DNA of 64,000 bases from Bacteroidota bacterium (GTDB lineage: Bacteria > Bacteroidota > Bacteroidia > AKYH767-A > OLB10): the NCBI GenBank assembly GCA_018268195.1, contig JAFDWZ010000035.1:1-64000 (forward strand), given 5' to 3'. Under the pieces are notes generated by a model. It was not told the DNA's origin. It saw nothing but the letters and a program-made list of their open reading frames with translations, and did not search any database. Numbering within the stretch: the stretch's first letter is position 1; each line of letters begins with the position of its first letter. The position numbers were made by a program, and so were the translations under genes. This document shows, piece by piece, positions 28,310 through 38,228 of this stretch.

Positions 28310-29371
28310 TTATTTCATCAGATAAACAGCTCCTCCTGCTGAATTTTCTTTAGCTCCCGTTACGGAACTAAGTGTGTTATCCTTTTCTTTAATCCTAAGG
28401 TAACCCAGCAAGGCAAATATCAGCGCTTCTTTAAAGTCAATAATAATCTCTTCCGGAATTACTATCTGCACTTTGCAATATTGCCGTATTAAGTCTGCTA
28501 AGAAACTATTCTTGGCTCCTCCTCCCGTTACAAGCATTTTTGAATTATGAGAAACAGAAGTCATCAGGCAATTGCCAATCTGATAAGCAATATGATGACA
28601 CACCGTATGCAATTTATCTTCCGTAGCAATTGAATACTGCTCAACTACAGGCAAAAATTCTGATGAAAACCATTCAGCTCCAAGTGACTTTGGGTATGAA
28701 TGATGATAATATCCAAGTTTGTTGAGCCGGTTTAACAACTCTTGATGAAGATTTCCTTTGGCAGCAAGCAAACCGTCTTTATCATAATCCAATTGTTTTT
28801 CATTAGCCAGCTTATTCAGAATCATGTTCACTGGGCAACAGTCAAAGGCTATTCTCTTTTGGTCTTTCTCAAAGGAAATATTTGCAATTCCTCCAAGATT
28901 AAGACAGTAATCATACTCTGAAAACAACAAACGATCACCAATAGGTACCAAGGGTGCGCCCTGCCCTCCGCAAGCTACATCCAAACTGCGAAAGTCGCAC
29001 ACTGTAGTAATGCCACTGATGGCTGCAATGGATGCCCCGTTTCCGAGTTGGAAAGTAAATCTGCTGCCGGGCTGATGAAAAACGGTATGACCATGAGAGG
29101 CTATAAGCTCTGTTTGCTGATTGCACTTTTTCAGAAAATCCTTACACAACCTTCCAAGATACTCTCCGTATTCATTGTGCAATTTCAAAAACTGCTCAGC
29201 ATTCATAAAAAATGCATTCTTCAGTTTTGTTTTCCAAATGTTGGAATAAGGTATGGTTTCTGCTCCCAGAATTTGAAAGGACAATGATCCCTTTTCTTCA
29301 AAATTCACCAATGCCAAATCCACACCATCCAAAGATGTTCCTGACATTATTCCAACAACTTTCATGCGCAC
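28310..29371 (-). CDS. anmK: Anhydro-N-acetylmuramic acid kinase
   Basis: This 353-residue protein begins with the family hallmark GIMSGTSLDGVD (residues 7-18). It also has ASHGHTVFHQPG, the sugar-kinase phosphate motif LNLGGIANISF and the late motif LVTGGGAKNSFL. AnmK opens and phosphorylates anhydro-MurNAc to MurNAc-6-phosphate during cell-wall recycling in the cytoplasm. No other recycling gene (murQ, nagZ) lies nearby. It is transcribed alone. Confidence 0.96.
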   Translation of the reverse strand: MRMKVVGIMSGTSLDGVDLALVNFEEKGSLSFQILGAETIPYSNIWKTKLKNAFFMNAEQFLKLHNEYGEYLGRLCKDFLKKCNQQTELIASHGHTVFHQPGSRFTFQLGNGASIAAISGITTVCDFRSLDVACGGQGAPLVPIGDRLLFSEYDYCLNLGGIANISFEKDQKRIAFDCCPVNMILNKLANEKQLDYDKDGLLAAKGNLHQELLNRLNKLGYYHHSYPKSLGAEWFSSEFLPVVEQYSIATEDKLHTVCHHIAYQIGNCLMTSVSHNSKMLVTGGGAKNSFLADLIRQYCKVQIVIPEEIIIDFKEALIFALLGYLRIKEKDNTLSSVTGAKENSAGGAVYLMK

Positions 29372-29505
29372 AAATATTCAAAAATTTAAACAAAGTTACC
29401 CTTCGGCAAAACAAAATCACTGTTTCCTTTCATCGGCTGAAAAAGTTTCAGGAAATTCATCTGAAAAAAGCTTAAAAATCATTCTGAAACCGATAACCAA
29501 AGCTG

Positions 29506-29513
29506 TACTTTTG
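29506..29513 (+). promoter_or_regulatory. Candidate -7 promoter element for the hybrid kinase gene
   Basis: TACTTTTG matches TAnnTTTG exactly. A CTG at 29484-29486 (near the -33 TTG) lies 19 bp upstream. The ATG is 14 bp downstream, so the leader would be only a few bases long. Confidence 0.5.
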
Positions 29514-29527
29514 CGTATCATATAAAA

Positions 29528-32500
29528 ATGGCATCCACAAGATTTAATCTCTCCACACAAATGGGTAAAAGTTCCACTCAGGAGCTTACCTATTTCCGTA
29601 TTTTGTTTGGATTGCTTGGAGTGGTTTATGTTTTTGTCGGAATGTTTCTTACCGGAAACTCCGTTACGGTGTGGTTGCCGTTTTCATGGTTAGCATTTAT
29701 TCCTTTTGCATTACTTGCCATCTCTTTTTTCCTGCCACTATCCTCCAAATATTTATCAGAAATGGCTGCAGGTATGTTTCTGGTGCTCACTATTCATCTG
29801 CTGTTTTACCTTTTTAAAAATCAACCCGGTATTCATATCGGTTTTATTCTTATTGCCGTAATTCTGTTCTCCAATCTGCATATCACCAATGTAATTTATC
29901 TGTTGTTGTACAATGTCCTTGTTCTTGGAGCGCTCGAATACATCCTTATTGCAGGTAATGCCGGTGTGACTCAACCGGTAATCATGTTTTTCAGTGTGGT
30001 ATTTGGCATGCTGTTTAGTTTCCTGATGCAATGGTTTCGAATTAAAAACAATGAAGCACAGGAGAAAAAAGAAAAACAGTTACAGAGAATATTTCAGAAT
30101 TCACCTGTAGCACTGGCAACTTTCAACAAAAGTGATTTCTCACTTATTGATTACAACATAGTTGCTGAAGATTTATTAAGTTTAAAAAATCAAAAAGGTG
30201 CTACACTTCGTTCTTTGTTTGCACTCGAAAATTATAACGACAATGAACTGTTGCGACTGGCTACAGCAGGAAGTTTTAATGCCATAGCTACAACATCTCA
30301 TCAGCAGTCTAACCTCTCACTCACCCTCACCGCACCGGCTGATGAAAAAGTAATAATTGCCAGTTTCAGTGCGTCTGAATTACTTCAGCCAAAGCCAGAA
30401 AAATCTTTTATCCCCGGAAATTATTTTATCACCGACCTCAAAGGTCAGATTCTTGCTTCCAGTCATGATGCGGAAGACTTTATCACCATAGAGATTGAGT
30501 CGCTTAAAGATTATTTTAAAAAATTCATTCGTGATAATGCAACTATTCACAACTACACTCAATTTAAAATAAATGAGACCGACCCCTTTGTTTTTGAAAT
30601 ATTCAATGGAGAATATGAAGGTGAGAAAGCATACTACTGGATGCTGGTAAAAAACATTTCTGTTCATCATACAGAAACTATTGAAAATAATTTGCCTGCA
30701 GAAAACTGGAGTCAGTTGATTTTAGATGAGGAGGATGAGCTGGTGTCTTTCAGTCCGTCCTTTCTGAACCTTATCGGTTACACCGATTCAGAACTTGCAC
30801 AAATTGATATCCAACAGTTAGTCCATCCTGCCGATAGTGTTAAATGGAAAAACTTATTGCAGCAAAGCCGCAGAGATAAAAAAGCTGATGACACGGTACG
30901 TTTCATTCATAAAAATGGTGAAATTCATTTTCTGAAATCATTATTCAGCACCAATGGATCACAGTCTGTTAAAATTTTTGCAGAAGATATTTCCGATTCT
31001 GTTCGATTGCAAAAAGAACTTTCGCTTGCAAGAGCCAACGTTTCATCTGTAATTGAAAATACCAACGACCTGATTCTTTCTCTCGATATGAATCATGTTA
31101 TTACAGTGATAAATTCTGCAGGAATAAATTTCTACAAACAACTGATCGGAAAAACACTTAAACCCGGAGACAATTACCGGACAGTTATTCCTCAGGACGA
31201 AATTGCTGAATGGAATGATTATCATCAGCAGGCTATGCGAGGCAAAAAACCTGTTTACGTCAGAGAGTTCCATATTGCAGACCGGAACAGAACTTTTGAG
31301 TTTTCATTAAACCCCGTATTTACCGACAATCAAATTATCACAGGCATATCTTTATTCGGAAGAGATATTACACAACGGGCTGCTTACGAAAAAGAGTTGA
31401 TGCAGGCACGCGAAATTGCTGAAAACGCCACCGCAGCCAAATCGCAGTTTCTTGCTACCATGAGTCATGAAATCCGTACGCCTCTCAACGGTATTGTAGG
31501 TATGCTTGAATTGCTCCGAATGACATCGTTGCAGGACAAGCAACGTGAATATGTAAGCACCCTGCAACTCAGCAGTGAAAATATGCTCAACATTATTAAT
31601 GATGTGCTCGATTTCTCCAAAATAGAGTCTGATAAAATGGAACTGGAGAATGAGCCTTTTGAGTTGCGAAGAGTCATTGAGGAAACTTTTGATTTGTTAT
31701 ATTATCGTGCCTTAGGCAAAAAGCTGGAGTTGTTTTATAATATTGACGAAACCATTCCTGCATACATCATGGGTGACAGTATGCGACTGAAGCAGGTGCT
31801 AGTAAATCTTGTTGGAAATGCCATAAAATTTACCGCGCATGGTCACATTCTCATCAACACGCAGTTGGTGCCCTCTGCAGGCGACACTCTCGAAATACGG
31901 TTTTCTGTTAAAGACACCGGTGCCGGCATTAGCGAAGAACAAAGACAACGACTGTTTAAATCATTCCAGCAAGCTGATGTATCCACCTACAGAAAGTATG
32001 GAGGCACAGGCTTAGGGTTAACCATCAGTGCCAAATTGGTTTCGCTCATGGGAGGAATTATTGATGTGGAAAGCACTCCGGGTAGTGGTTCAGAATTTTA
32101 CTTCACTATTAAAACAAAGGCTGCACCGGTTGCGGCATCGCGAAACCTCAAAACCAATCTGCGTATATTAAGAGGAAAGAAGGTATTGATATTTTCTGTT
32201 AACACTGATTTTGATTTACATCTCAGCGACTTGTTTAATGACTGGAATATGGTTCATCATACCGTAACCACACTGGAAGATGCACGAACCGAACTTGCCG
32301 ACTCCTCAGTTTATGATGCACTTATTATGGATGCGCAAATGCCGGATTATTTGCTTTTTGCAGAAGACCTGAAAGAGCATACACGTCAGTCAGGAATACC
32401 GATGTTTGTGTTTAATGCAAGTGTATCAGGCGATGTAATTTATGGCAACAAATTATTTGAAGCAGTACTACCTGCAGGTGTTGATGCCATAAAAATTTCT

Positions 32501-33343
32501 ACTGTGCTTATTAAATCATTTGTCGAAACTTCACAGAGATATAATATTGCAACTACTGAAGAGCCTACTTATGATACTACTCTTGCAAATCGTTTCCCTC
32601 TTCAGATTCTTATTGCCGAAGATAATCCGGTAAACCAGATGCTCACCGTTACCGTTTTAGAAAAATTAGGATACAAACCTGATGTTGCCGAAAACGGAAA
32701 CAAAGTGTTATCACAAGTTGCTGCCAAAACTTACGACCTGATTTTTATGGATGTGCAGATGCCGGAAAAAGATGGTCTTGAAACTACCATTGAACTGCGC
32801 AAATCTCCTGCACATACAAACACGCTTATAATTGCCATGACTGCATTTGCACTGGATGACGATAAGAAAAAATGTATGGATGCCGGCATGAATGATTACA
32901 CCACCAAACCCATACGTATTGAAACCGTGCAGGCACTGATTGAAAAATGGGGTATTGAAATAAACAACAGAAAGTCAATGAACAAAACCGAACCTGCTGT
33001 TGACAGAATAGTCATCAACAGGTTGAAAGATCTTTCGCCCGAAAATGACAATGAGTTTCTGAAAAATATTCTCGATTTATACATCAAGCAATTGGATCGG
33101 CTTACGCAGGATATTTCGGCATATAATACTGCCAAAGATTTAGACAATCTTTATAAGGCTGCTCATAAACTCAAAGGTAGTTCAGCAAACATAGGTGCTA
33201 AAATTCTTGAAGCAGCTTGTCGTATTGTGGAAGAAAAAGGCAAAAACGGAGACGAAAATCTGTTGAACGAAGAAGTTGCCAATCTTATGGAAGCTGCCCA
33301 AGCAACCAGAAAGGAAGTGCTCGACATTCTCAGTAAATACTAA
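29528..33343 (+). CDS. Hybrid sensor histidine kinase with PAS, two REC and Hpt domains
   Basis: This is a 1,271-residue membrane phosphorelay protein. Its N-terminal region (about 20-180) has six or so membrane helices. Three PAS-like regions follow (about 190-300, 395-500 and 505-620). Then come HisKA with H647 ([10 protein letters not shown]), HATPase_c (about 745-865; [22 protein letters not shown]), a degenerate receiver REC1 (about 885-1000), a good receiver REC2 (about 1020-1140; D1075) and a C-terminal Hpt domain with H1213 (AAHKLKGSS). REC1 keeps D935 but lacks the usual acidic pair and the conserved Lys. The full His-Asp-His relay is thus inside one protein; the final response regulator is not encoded nearby. 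The signal is unknown. Confidence 0.94.
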   Translation: MASTRFNLSTQMGKSSTQELTYFRILFGLLGVVYVFVGMFLTGNSVTVWLPFSWLAFIPFALLAISFFLPLSSKYLSEMAAGMFLVLTIHLLFYLFKNQPGIHIGFILIAVILFSNLHITNVIYLLLYNVLVLGALEYILIAGNAGVTQPVIMFFSVVFGMLFSFLMQWFRIKNNEAQEKKEKQLQRIFQNSPVALATFNKSDFSLIDYNIVAEDLLSLKNQKGATLRSLFALENYNDNELLRLATAGSFNAIATTSHQQSNLSLTLTAPADEKVIIASFSASELLQPKPEKSFIPGNYFITDLKGQILASSHDAEDFITIEIESLKDYFKKFIRDNATIHNYTQFKINETDPFVFEIFNGEYEGEKAYYWMLVKNISVHHTETIENNLPAENWSQLILDEEDELVSFSPSFLNLIGYTDSELAQIDIQQLVHPADSVKWKNLLQQSRRDKKADDTVRFIHKNGEIHFLKSLFSTNGSQSVKIFAEDISDSVRLQKELSLARANVSSVIENTNDLILSLDMNHVITVINSAGINFYKQLIGKTLKPGDNYRTVIPQDEIAEWNDYHQQAMRGKKPVYVREFHIADRNRTFEFSLNPVFTDNQIITGISLFGRDITQRAAYEKELMQAREIAENATAAKSQFLATMSHEIRTPLNGIVGMLELLRMTSLQDKQREYVSTLQLSSENMLNIINDVLDFSKIESDKMELENEPFELRRVIEETFDLLYYRALGKKLELFYNIDETIPAYIMGDSMRLKQVLVNLVGNAIKFTAHGHILINTQLVPSAGDTLEIRFSVKDTGAGISEEQRQRLFKSFQQADVSTYRKYGGTGLGLTISAKLVSLMGGIIDVESTPGSGSEFYFTIKTKAAPVAASRNLKTNLRILRGKKVLIFSVNTDFDLHLSDLFNDWNMVHHTVTTLEDARTELADSSVYDALIMDAQMPDYLLFAEDLKEHTRQSGIPMFVFNASVSGDVIYGNKLFEAVLPAGVDAIKISTVLIKSFVETSQRYNIATTEEPTYDTTLANRFPLQILIAEDNPVNQMLTVTVLEKLGYKPDVAENGNKVLSQVAAKTYDLIFMDVQMPEKDGLETTIELRKSPAHTNTLIIAMTAFALDDDKKKCMDAGMNDYTTKPIRIETVQALIEKWGIEINNRKSMNKTEPAVDRIVINRLKDLSPENDNEFLKNILDLYIKQLDRLTQDISAYNTAKDLDNLYKAAHKLKGSSANIGAKILEAACRIVEEKGKNGDENLLNEEVANLMEAAQATRKEVLDILSKY

Positions 33344-33719
33344 CTTCATACACTTCTTTTCTCAGAGCATCATTGCAAAGTGTATCCTCTTGAAAAATTC
33401 CACATGCCTTTAAATCATTAATTCTTTATCCATAGCTCTTTTTGTATAGCTGATAATGGAGCAAACTAAATTTATCAATCTCAAAACCACTACCTGCATT
33501 TTGTTCATACACGATGAATAGGAATATTTGGATTTGATAAATCCCTTACCGGAGAAAATATTTTTATTAACTATTGATGAATTTATTAGAATTTCATATT
33601 AATTTAGGCGTCACTAAATAACCAAATTATGAATGCACATCTCCCCCCCTCCCGCAAAAAGAAGATATTTCTTGCTTAGAAATCAGGAATTTTAAGAATA
33701 AAATAACCGTTCCATTGCC
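33344..33719. other. Intergenic region with direct repeat, small inverted repeat and C7 tract
   Basis: This 376-bp spacer has no convincing gene. It holds the left 83-bp direct repeat (33375-33457), an inverted repeat GGATTT-GAT-AAATCC (33530-33544) and a run of seven C (33653-33659) about 60 bp before the GTG start of the next gene. The C7 tract also lies inside a 16-codon ATG ORF (33629-33679). Confidence 0.6.
33375..33457. repeat. 83-bp direct repeat, left copy
   Basis: This copy matches 40025-40107 at 81 of 83 positions in the same orientation; the differences are T/C at 33422 and T/C about 23 bp later. Weaker similarity extends about 20 bp upstream. It lies downstream of the hybrid kinase gene and before the two-gene T9SS cassette. 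It has no obvious hairpin and no ORF. Confidence 0.95.
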
Positions 33720-36700
33720 GTGAAAAAGCTGCTCTTAATTTTATCTTTTTTGTTTCCTGCCTTCATTCAGGCAAATTACTTACCATACGGCAGTTCCATT
33801 CAGGTAGTATGGAACGGAAAAAACGGCAACGGCATATTGTGCCTCGACAATTCGGCAGGTGATTGTGGAAATTACTGCCCTAGTGTAACCTGTGCTGAAA
33901 TACCTGTTATAACTCCTATTTCAGCCATTAACGGGCCCGCCATAGTGTGTGCAGGCTCACAAACAAAATACAACGTGCCTGATATGACAGGTAGTGTTTA
34001 CAACTGGAACGTCACAGGTGCCGGAGGCACAATTATTTCAGGACAAGGAACCCATGAAATATTGGTAGAATGGGGTAGCTCAGGTACGGCACTTATTCAT
34101 GTGGACTATGAAAACAGGTTGCTTGACTGTGGTGGAACAGGCGACATTACTGTAGAAATAATGGAAGACTTTACTATTTCCGGTCCTGACAAAAGTTGCC
34201 CGAATGCTGATATCGTATTTTCAGCAGTAAACCCTGCCAACGTATCCTTTGACTGGACAGCAACCGATAATCAAAACCAGGTTCATTTTCTGGGAAGCGG
34301 TAGCGGCACCCCTGATTTTACTGTGAACTCATGGAACCTCGGTAGTGGCACATTTATTATAACAGCCACTGATAATTCCGGAAACTATTGCAACACCACT
34401 GCAAGCCTAACCTTGGAAATAAAAGATGCCCCACCTCCACCTGCCATGCCTACGGGCGATGACTGGGTGTGCGCAGGAACACCACACCTTTATTCCGGCA
34501 CACCTTCAAATGCAGTTTATTACCTGCAATGGTCTGTTACAAATGGAAGCCCTGCTTCGGCAACGGGTAATGATGTTTCCATTGCCTGGAATGCTAATTT
34601 ACCTCACAATTACTCCATAAGTTTGGTGCAGGTGGAAACCGTTTCAGGATGCGTCTCCGACCCTACACTGATGCCTATACAAGAGAAACTTTACACACCT
34701 CCCTTACTTGCCGGTGATTTTGCCCCTTGTATGGGCTCTGTCCAACCTTATATTATCTCCAATGTGAGCACCCCTCAACCTCAGACCGGAGATTATATAT
34801 ATGACCAAATCCAGTGGATTATTATTCCTTCAACTGCCGGAAGTGTGATTAGCGGACAGGGAACACTGAATGCCAACATTCAATGGAACAATGGCGTTGC
34901 TTCTGCCTCTATTCAGATTAAAACCACACTTTGCGGTTATGATAACTACCTCGCTTCTTTTTCTGTTAACTTAAGAGGTGTTCCTGCCTTAACCATAACT
35001 TCAACAGGGACAGTGTGCGAAAATACTCCCTTAAATTTTTCTTTTTCACCTCCTATTACAGGTTCAGGTGTTACCTATCTTTGGAGTTTTGGAGACGGAT
35101 CTAACTCTTCTCTTCAAAATCCTACTCCCCATGCTTACGACCTGTCCCCCGGTGCTCCGGTTACTACTTTTTACGTAACTCTTGTGGTTGACAACAACGG
35201 TTGTACCTCTTATGCCAGCTCCAATATATCGGTAAACCCTGAGCCCTTGGTTGAACATTGGTTATCCCATGACAAATTCTGCCCTCCACTAGTTTCAACT
35301 ATTTCAGCTTCCTTAACCCTGCAATCCGGAAGTTTTAATTATTTATGGAGTAACGGCTCCGCTACCTCTGCAACCTCTTTGTTTTATACCGACCCTCAAC
35401 CTTTTACAGTTACGGTTACCAATGCCGTTACAGGTTGTTCCGCTTCTGAATCTTTTTCCATTCCTTTCTGTCAGGCACCTTCCACTTGCAATAACGACCC
35501 TACCGTAGATGTTGCTTTCAGCTATTCTGCTGGTTCCGACTGTCTGACTAAAAATTTTCTCGCCAATATCAGCGGTGGCAATCCACCCCCCGCTTCTTTA
35601 GCATGGGATTTTGGAGATCAAACTTCTGATTTCACTTCATCTCCATCACATACCTATTCTTCCGCAGGGCATTTTAAGGTTTGTCTGTATGCTTTTGATA
35701 ATCTCGGAGTTCCGTATTGCGATTTTGACTGTCAAATTATTGACATCCCGCTTTATCCTGATTTTACTACGGCATTCCACTGCAGCTCTACTCCAGGAAG
35801 CTATGATGTGGAATTTATTGACCTTTCTACTTACCTTTATCCTATTAGTAATTGGGATTGGTATGAAGGATCTACACTGCTTGGCTCCGGTGTTAATCCT
35901 GTTTTTACCTTATCTCCGGGTGTTCATAATATTACTTTGAAACTCAAAAATGCTAATAATGATGTGTGCGAGCGCACCATTGCAATTCCTGTACCCCTGC
36001 CTCCGTCTGCTGCTTTCACCGTTAGCGGTGCTCCCTTTTGCGAAAAACAAACTATCGTTCATCTGACAGCAAGTAATACCAACGTTCACCATGCCTTGTG
36101 GGACTTTGGCGATGGTTCCTTATATATGCCATTAGACCCCTCTGCAGGTATTAATACTGACAGGGTGTTTAATGGATCTGGGTACTACAGTATAAACCTT
36201 ACCGTTACGGATAAATACGGCTGCAACTACAGCAGCACTCAGCAGGTAACGGTTAATGAAAATAAGTTGGGCGGATCAGTTATGCCCCTAAATACTCATT
36301 TTTGTCCGGGAGCAAATGAAACCTTTTGGCTGAATTTGCTCAACACATATTCTCCACCCACAGCGTGGCTGTGGACAACGGGTGCAACCACTCCCACCAT
36401 TACGGTAACGCAAACCGGCAGTTATAATGTGACCGTGAGCGATAACAAAGGCTGTAGTTTCAGCCCTGCCGTTGCCGGCATGGCTTCTGTTTTCAATGTG
36501 CCGCAGCCTGTCATCAGGGGCAACCTTGAACTTTGCTTTGGTGAAGATATTTCTCTCAACGGGAATCAAGGGCCGGCAGTGCAATACCTATGGACAGTGA
36601 CTGACCCGAACAGTACAACCACAACCTACAGCCAGCCCGACATAGTAATAGCAAACGCCCAAACTGGCATTTATTCCGTTACCCTTGAAATTACTGCCAA

Positions 36701-37427
36701 TGGCTGCTCCCGAAGCACTCAAGTAAGCGTTACGGTTCATCCACCCCCTGCCCTGCCTGACATACAAAGCAATCCAAACCCACCTTGCGAAGAACAGGCA
36801 ATAGACCTGAGTGTTACCAATGCCGGCAGCAACTGGATTAACTGGAGCAACGGTGCCAGCGGAACACCCATAACCGTTTACAATGCCGGAGTTTATCGTG
36901 CCACTGTAACGGATGCTTATGGATGCACGGCATTTAATGATTTTCAAGTTTATGAAAACCCCTATTCAGGCTTTTTTAACAATGGATGCATGGACTTTTG
37001 CGATACAGTGCCCATAACCATTCCCGGTAGCACGTGGGCAGGCATTGCCATTAATTATGCAAAATGGGAATGGTTTGTGGACGGGCAGTCGTACAGTGCC
37101 GGGGCAAACTCGCCTGTGGCTGACCTTATACTTGGCACAATGAATCCGGGTGTGTATGTCATAACGCTTCATTTAGTTGCTCACTATCCTGACGGTGACT
37201 GCGATTTCTGGACCAAACCTCTTGAAATTACCATCAGGCGTTGTCCGTGCCGCATTAACCCTAAAGGCTCTATTTATTGTATGGAATATGCTGACGGTGA
37301 CATCAACCTGCCTCACAACTACCATTTTGAAATAAATACCAATTACGATTGCTCTGTAAGTCCAAATCTGACAGTAACCTCTCCTGATGGCGGGGTAACA
37401 CTATTGTCTTCATCCATACTCCCATAA
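33720..37427 (+). CDS. PKD-repeat T9SS cargo protein, N-terminal 1,235 residues (ends at in-frame stop)
   Basis: This frame starts at GTG with a clear signal peptide (KKLLLILSFLFPAFIQA). It then holds a long array of PKD/Ig-like units, several with the PKD core motif (YLWSFGDGS, LAWDFGDQT, ALWDFGDGS) and others of the type AWLWTTGATTPTITV. It ends at TAA (37425-37427) without a sorting domain. The same frame reopens immediately and carries a T9SS domain (37458-38228), so the original gene was almost certainly 33720-38228 (about 1,502 residues). Such repeats serve as stalks or adhesins on the cell surface; no enzyme domain is seen. By eye the third codon positions are richer in C than in neighbouring genes, which hints at a separate origin. 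Confidence 0.85.
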   Translation: MKKLLLILSFLFPAFIQANYLPYGSSIQVVWNGKNGNGILCLDNSAGDCGNYCPSVTCAEIPVITPISAINGPAIVCAGSQTKYNVPDMTGSVYNWNVTGAGGTIISGQGTHEILVEWGSSGTALIHVDYENRLLDCGGTGDITVEIMEDFTISGPDKSCPNADIVFSAVNPANVSFDWTATDNQNQVHFLGSGSGTPDFTVNSWNLGSGTFIITATDNSGNYCNTTASLTLEIKDAPPPPAMPTGDDWVCAGTPHLYSGTPSNAVYYLQWSVTNGSPASATGNDVSIAWNANLPHNYSISLVQVETVSGCVSDPTLMPIQEKLYTPPLLAGDFAPCMGSVQPYIISNVSTPQPQTGDYIYDQIQWIIIPSTAGSVISGQGTLNANIQWNNGVASASIQIKTTLCGYDNYLASFSVNLRGVPALTITSTGTVCENTPLNFSFSPPITGSGVTYLWSFGDGSNSSLQNPTPHAYDLSPGAPVTTFYVTLVVDNNGCTSYASSNISVNPEPLVEHWLSHDKFCPPLVSTISASLTLQSGSFNYLWSNGSATSATSLFYTDPQPFTVTVTNAVTGCSASESFSIPFCQAPSTCNNDPTVDVAFSYSAGSDCLTKNFLANISGGNPPPASLAWDFGDQTSDFTSSPSHTYSSAGHFKVCLYAFDNLGVPYCDFDCQIIDIPLYPDFTTAFHCSSTPGSYDVEFIDLSTYLYPISNWDWYEGSTLLGSGVNPVFTLSPGVHNITLKLKNANNDVCERTIAIPVPLPPSAAFTVSGAPFCEKQTIVHLTASNTNVHHALWDFGDGSLYMPLDPSAGINTDRVFNGSGYYSINLTVTDKYGCNYSSTQQVTVNENKLGGSVMPLNTHFCPGANETFWLNLLNTYSPPTAWLWTTGATTPTITVTQTGSYNVTVSDNKGCSFSPAVAGMASVFNVPQPVIRGNLELCFGEDISLNGNQGPAVQYLWTVTDPNSTTTTYSQPDIVIANAQTGIYSVTLEITANGCSRSTQVSVTVHPPPALPDIQSNPNPPCEEQAIDLSVTNAGSNWINWSNGASGTPITVYNAGVYRATVTDAYGCTAFNDFQVYENPYSGFFNNGCMDFCDTVPITIPGSTWAGIAINYAKWEWFVDGQSYSAGANSPVADLILGTMNPGVYVITLHLVAHYPDGDCDFWTKPLEITIRRCPCRINPKGSIYCMEYADGDINLPHNYHFEINTNYDCSVSPNLTVTSPDGGVTLLSSSILP

Positions 37428-37457
37428 TACCTTTCCGGCATTCTTGCCACCACTGCT

Positions 37458-38228
37458 TTGTATCCTCAAACCGTGTGTTTTGATTTGAATTTTACCGATG
37501 TAAACAGCCCTGAATGTAACTGCAATTACCGATACTGCATGAAACTGCCCAAATGCGGAATCCCGGGCGATTGCAATTTTGAGATGCCTATTACCGGTTT
37601 GGATTGTATTGGGCATGATGCACAAGGACATCCTGTTTATACTCTTACCATTATGGCAAACCCCTTTAATTACTCTGCTCTTTCCTACTCGGTGCAGGGA
37701 GGTATCCTTGCCGGAATACCTGCTACTATTGGTCCGGGCATTTCGCTCATTAACGCTACCTTCACCGACCTTACTCCTTTTGATGGATTTTGTATCGCTT
37801 TTCAGGTTTATGATTTTACTACTCACATAGTATGTGAACATTTAATTTGTATAAATAATCCACCAGGCTGCGGTGGAACACCTCCCACTCGATTGACTAT
37901 GCCTGAAAAAACCGACTCTCTGTTTGGGTTAACTCAACTGCTTATGGATCCCAATCCCGCAGACAATATGGTTTACCTTCATTATTCTACTATGGTCAAT
38001 GAACTCTCTTCACCCACTAACAAAACACAAACAAAGCCTGTCGGTGAATTAGAAATAAAAGATATGCATGGGAAAACACTCTTTTCTCAGCAACTGACTC
38101 AGACAAATGCTGCGACTGCAGTCAACACCTCCCAATGGAGTGAGGGTGTGTATGTCGTTTCTCTCAGAACTTCTGCTGGAAGTTTAATAGTTAAAAAATT
38201 AGTCATCATAAAATCATTCACACGATGA
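37458..38228 (+). CDS. C-terminal part of the PKD-repeat T9SS cargo protein, after in-frame TAA
   Basis: This frame is the same as 33720-37427, separated by one TAA codon. The nominal TTG start at 37458 is only the first usable codon and has no signal peptide, so it is unlikely to be exported alone. The sequence has Cys-rich segments (NCNYRYCMKLPKCG) and ends in a type A T9SS domain (LMDPNPADNM, IKDMHGKTL, EGVYVVSLRTS). Its stop overlaps the ATG of the next gene (ATGA), so coupling with 38225-39961 depends on translation reaching this part. It may be a real nonsense mutation, stop readthrough or a base error. Confidence 0.75.
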   Translation: MYPQTVCFDLNFTDVNSPECNCNYRYCMKLPKCGIPGDCNFEMPITGLDCIGHDAQGHPVYTLTIMANPFNYSALSYSVQGGILAGIPATIGPGISLINATFTDLTPFDGFCIAFQVYDFTTHIVCEHLICINNPPGCGGTPPTRLTMPEKTDSLFGLTQLLMDPNPADNMVYLHYSTMVNELSSPTNKTQTKPVGELEIKDMHGKTLFSQQLTQTNAATAVNTSQWSEGVYVVSLRTSAGSLIVKKLVIIKSFTR

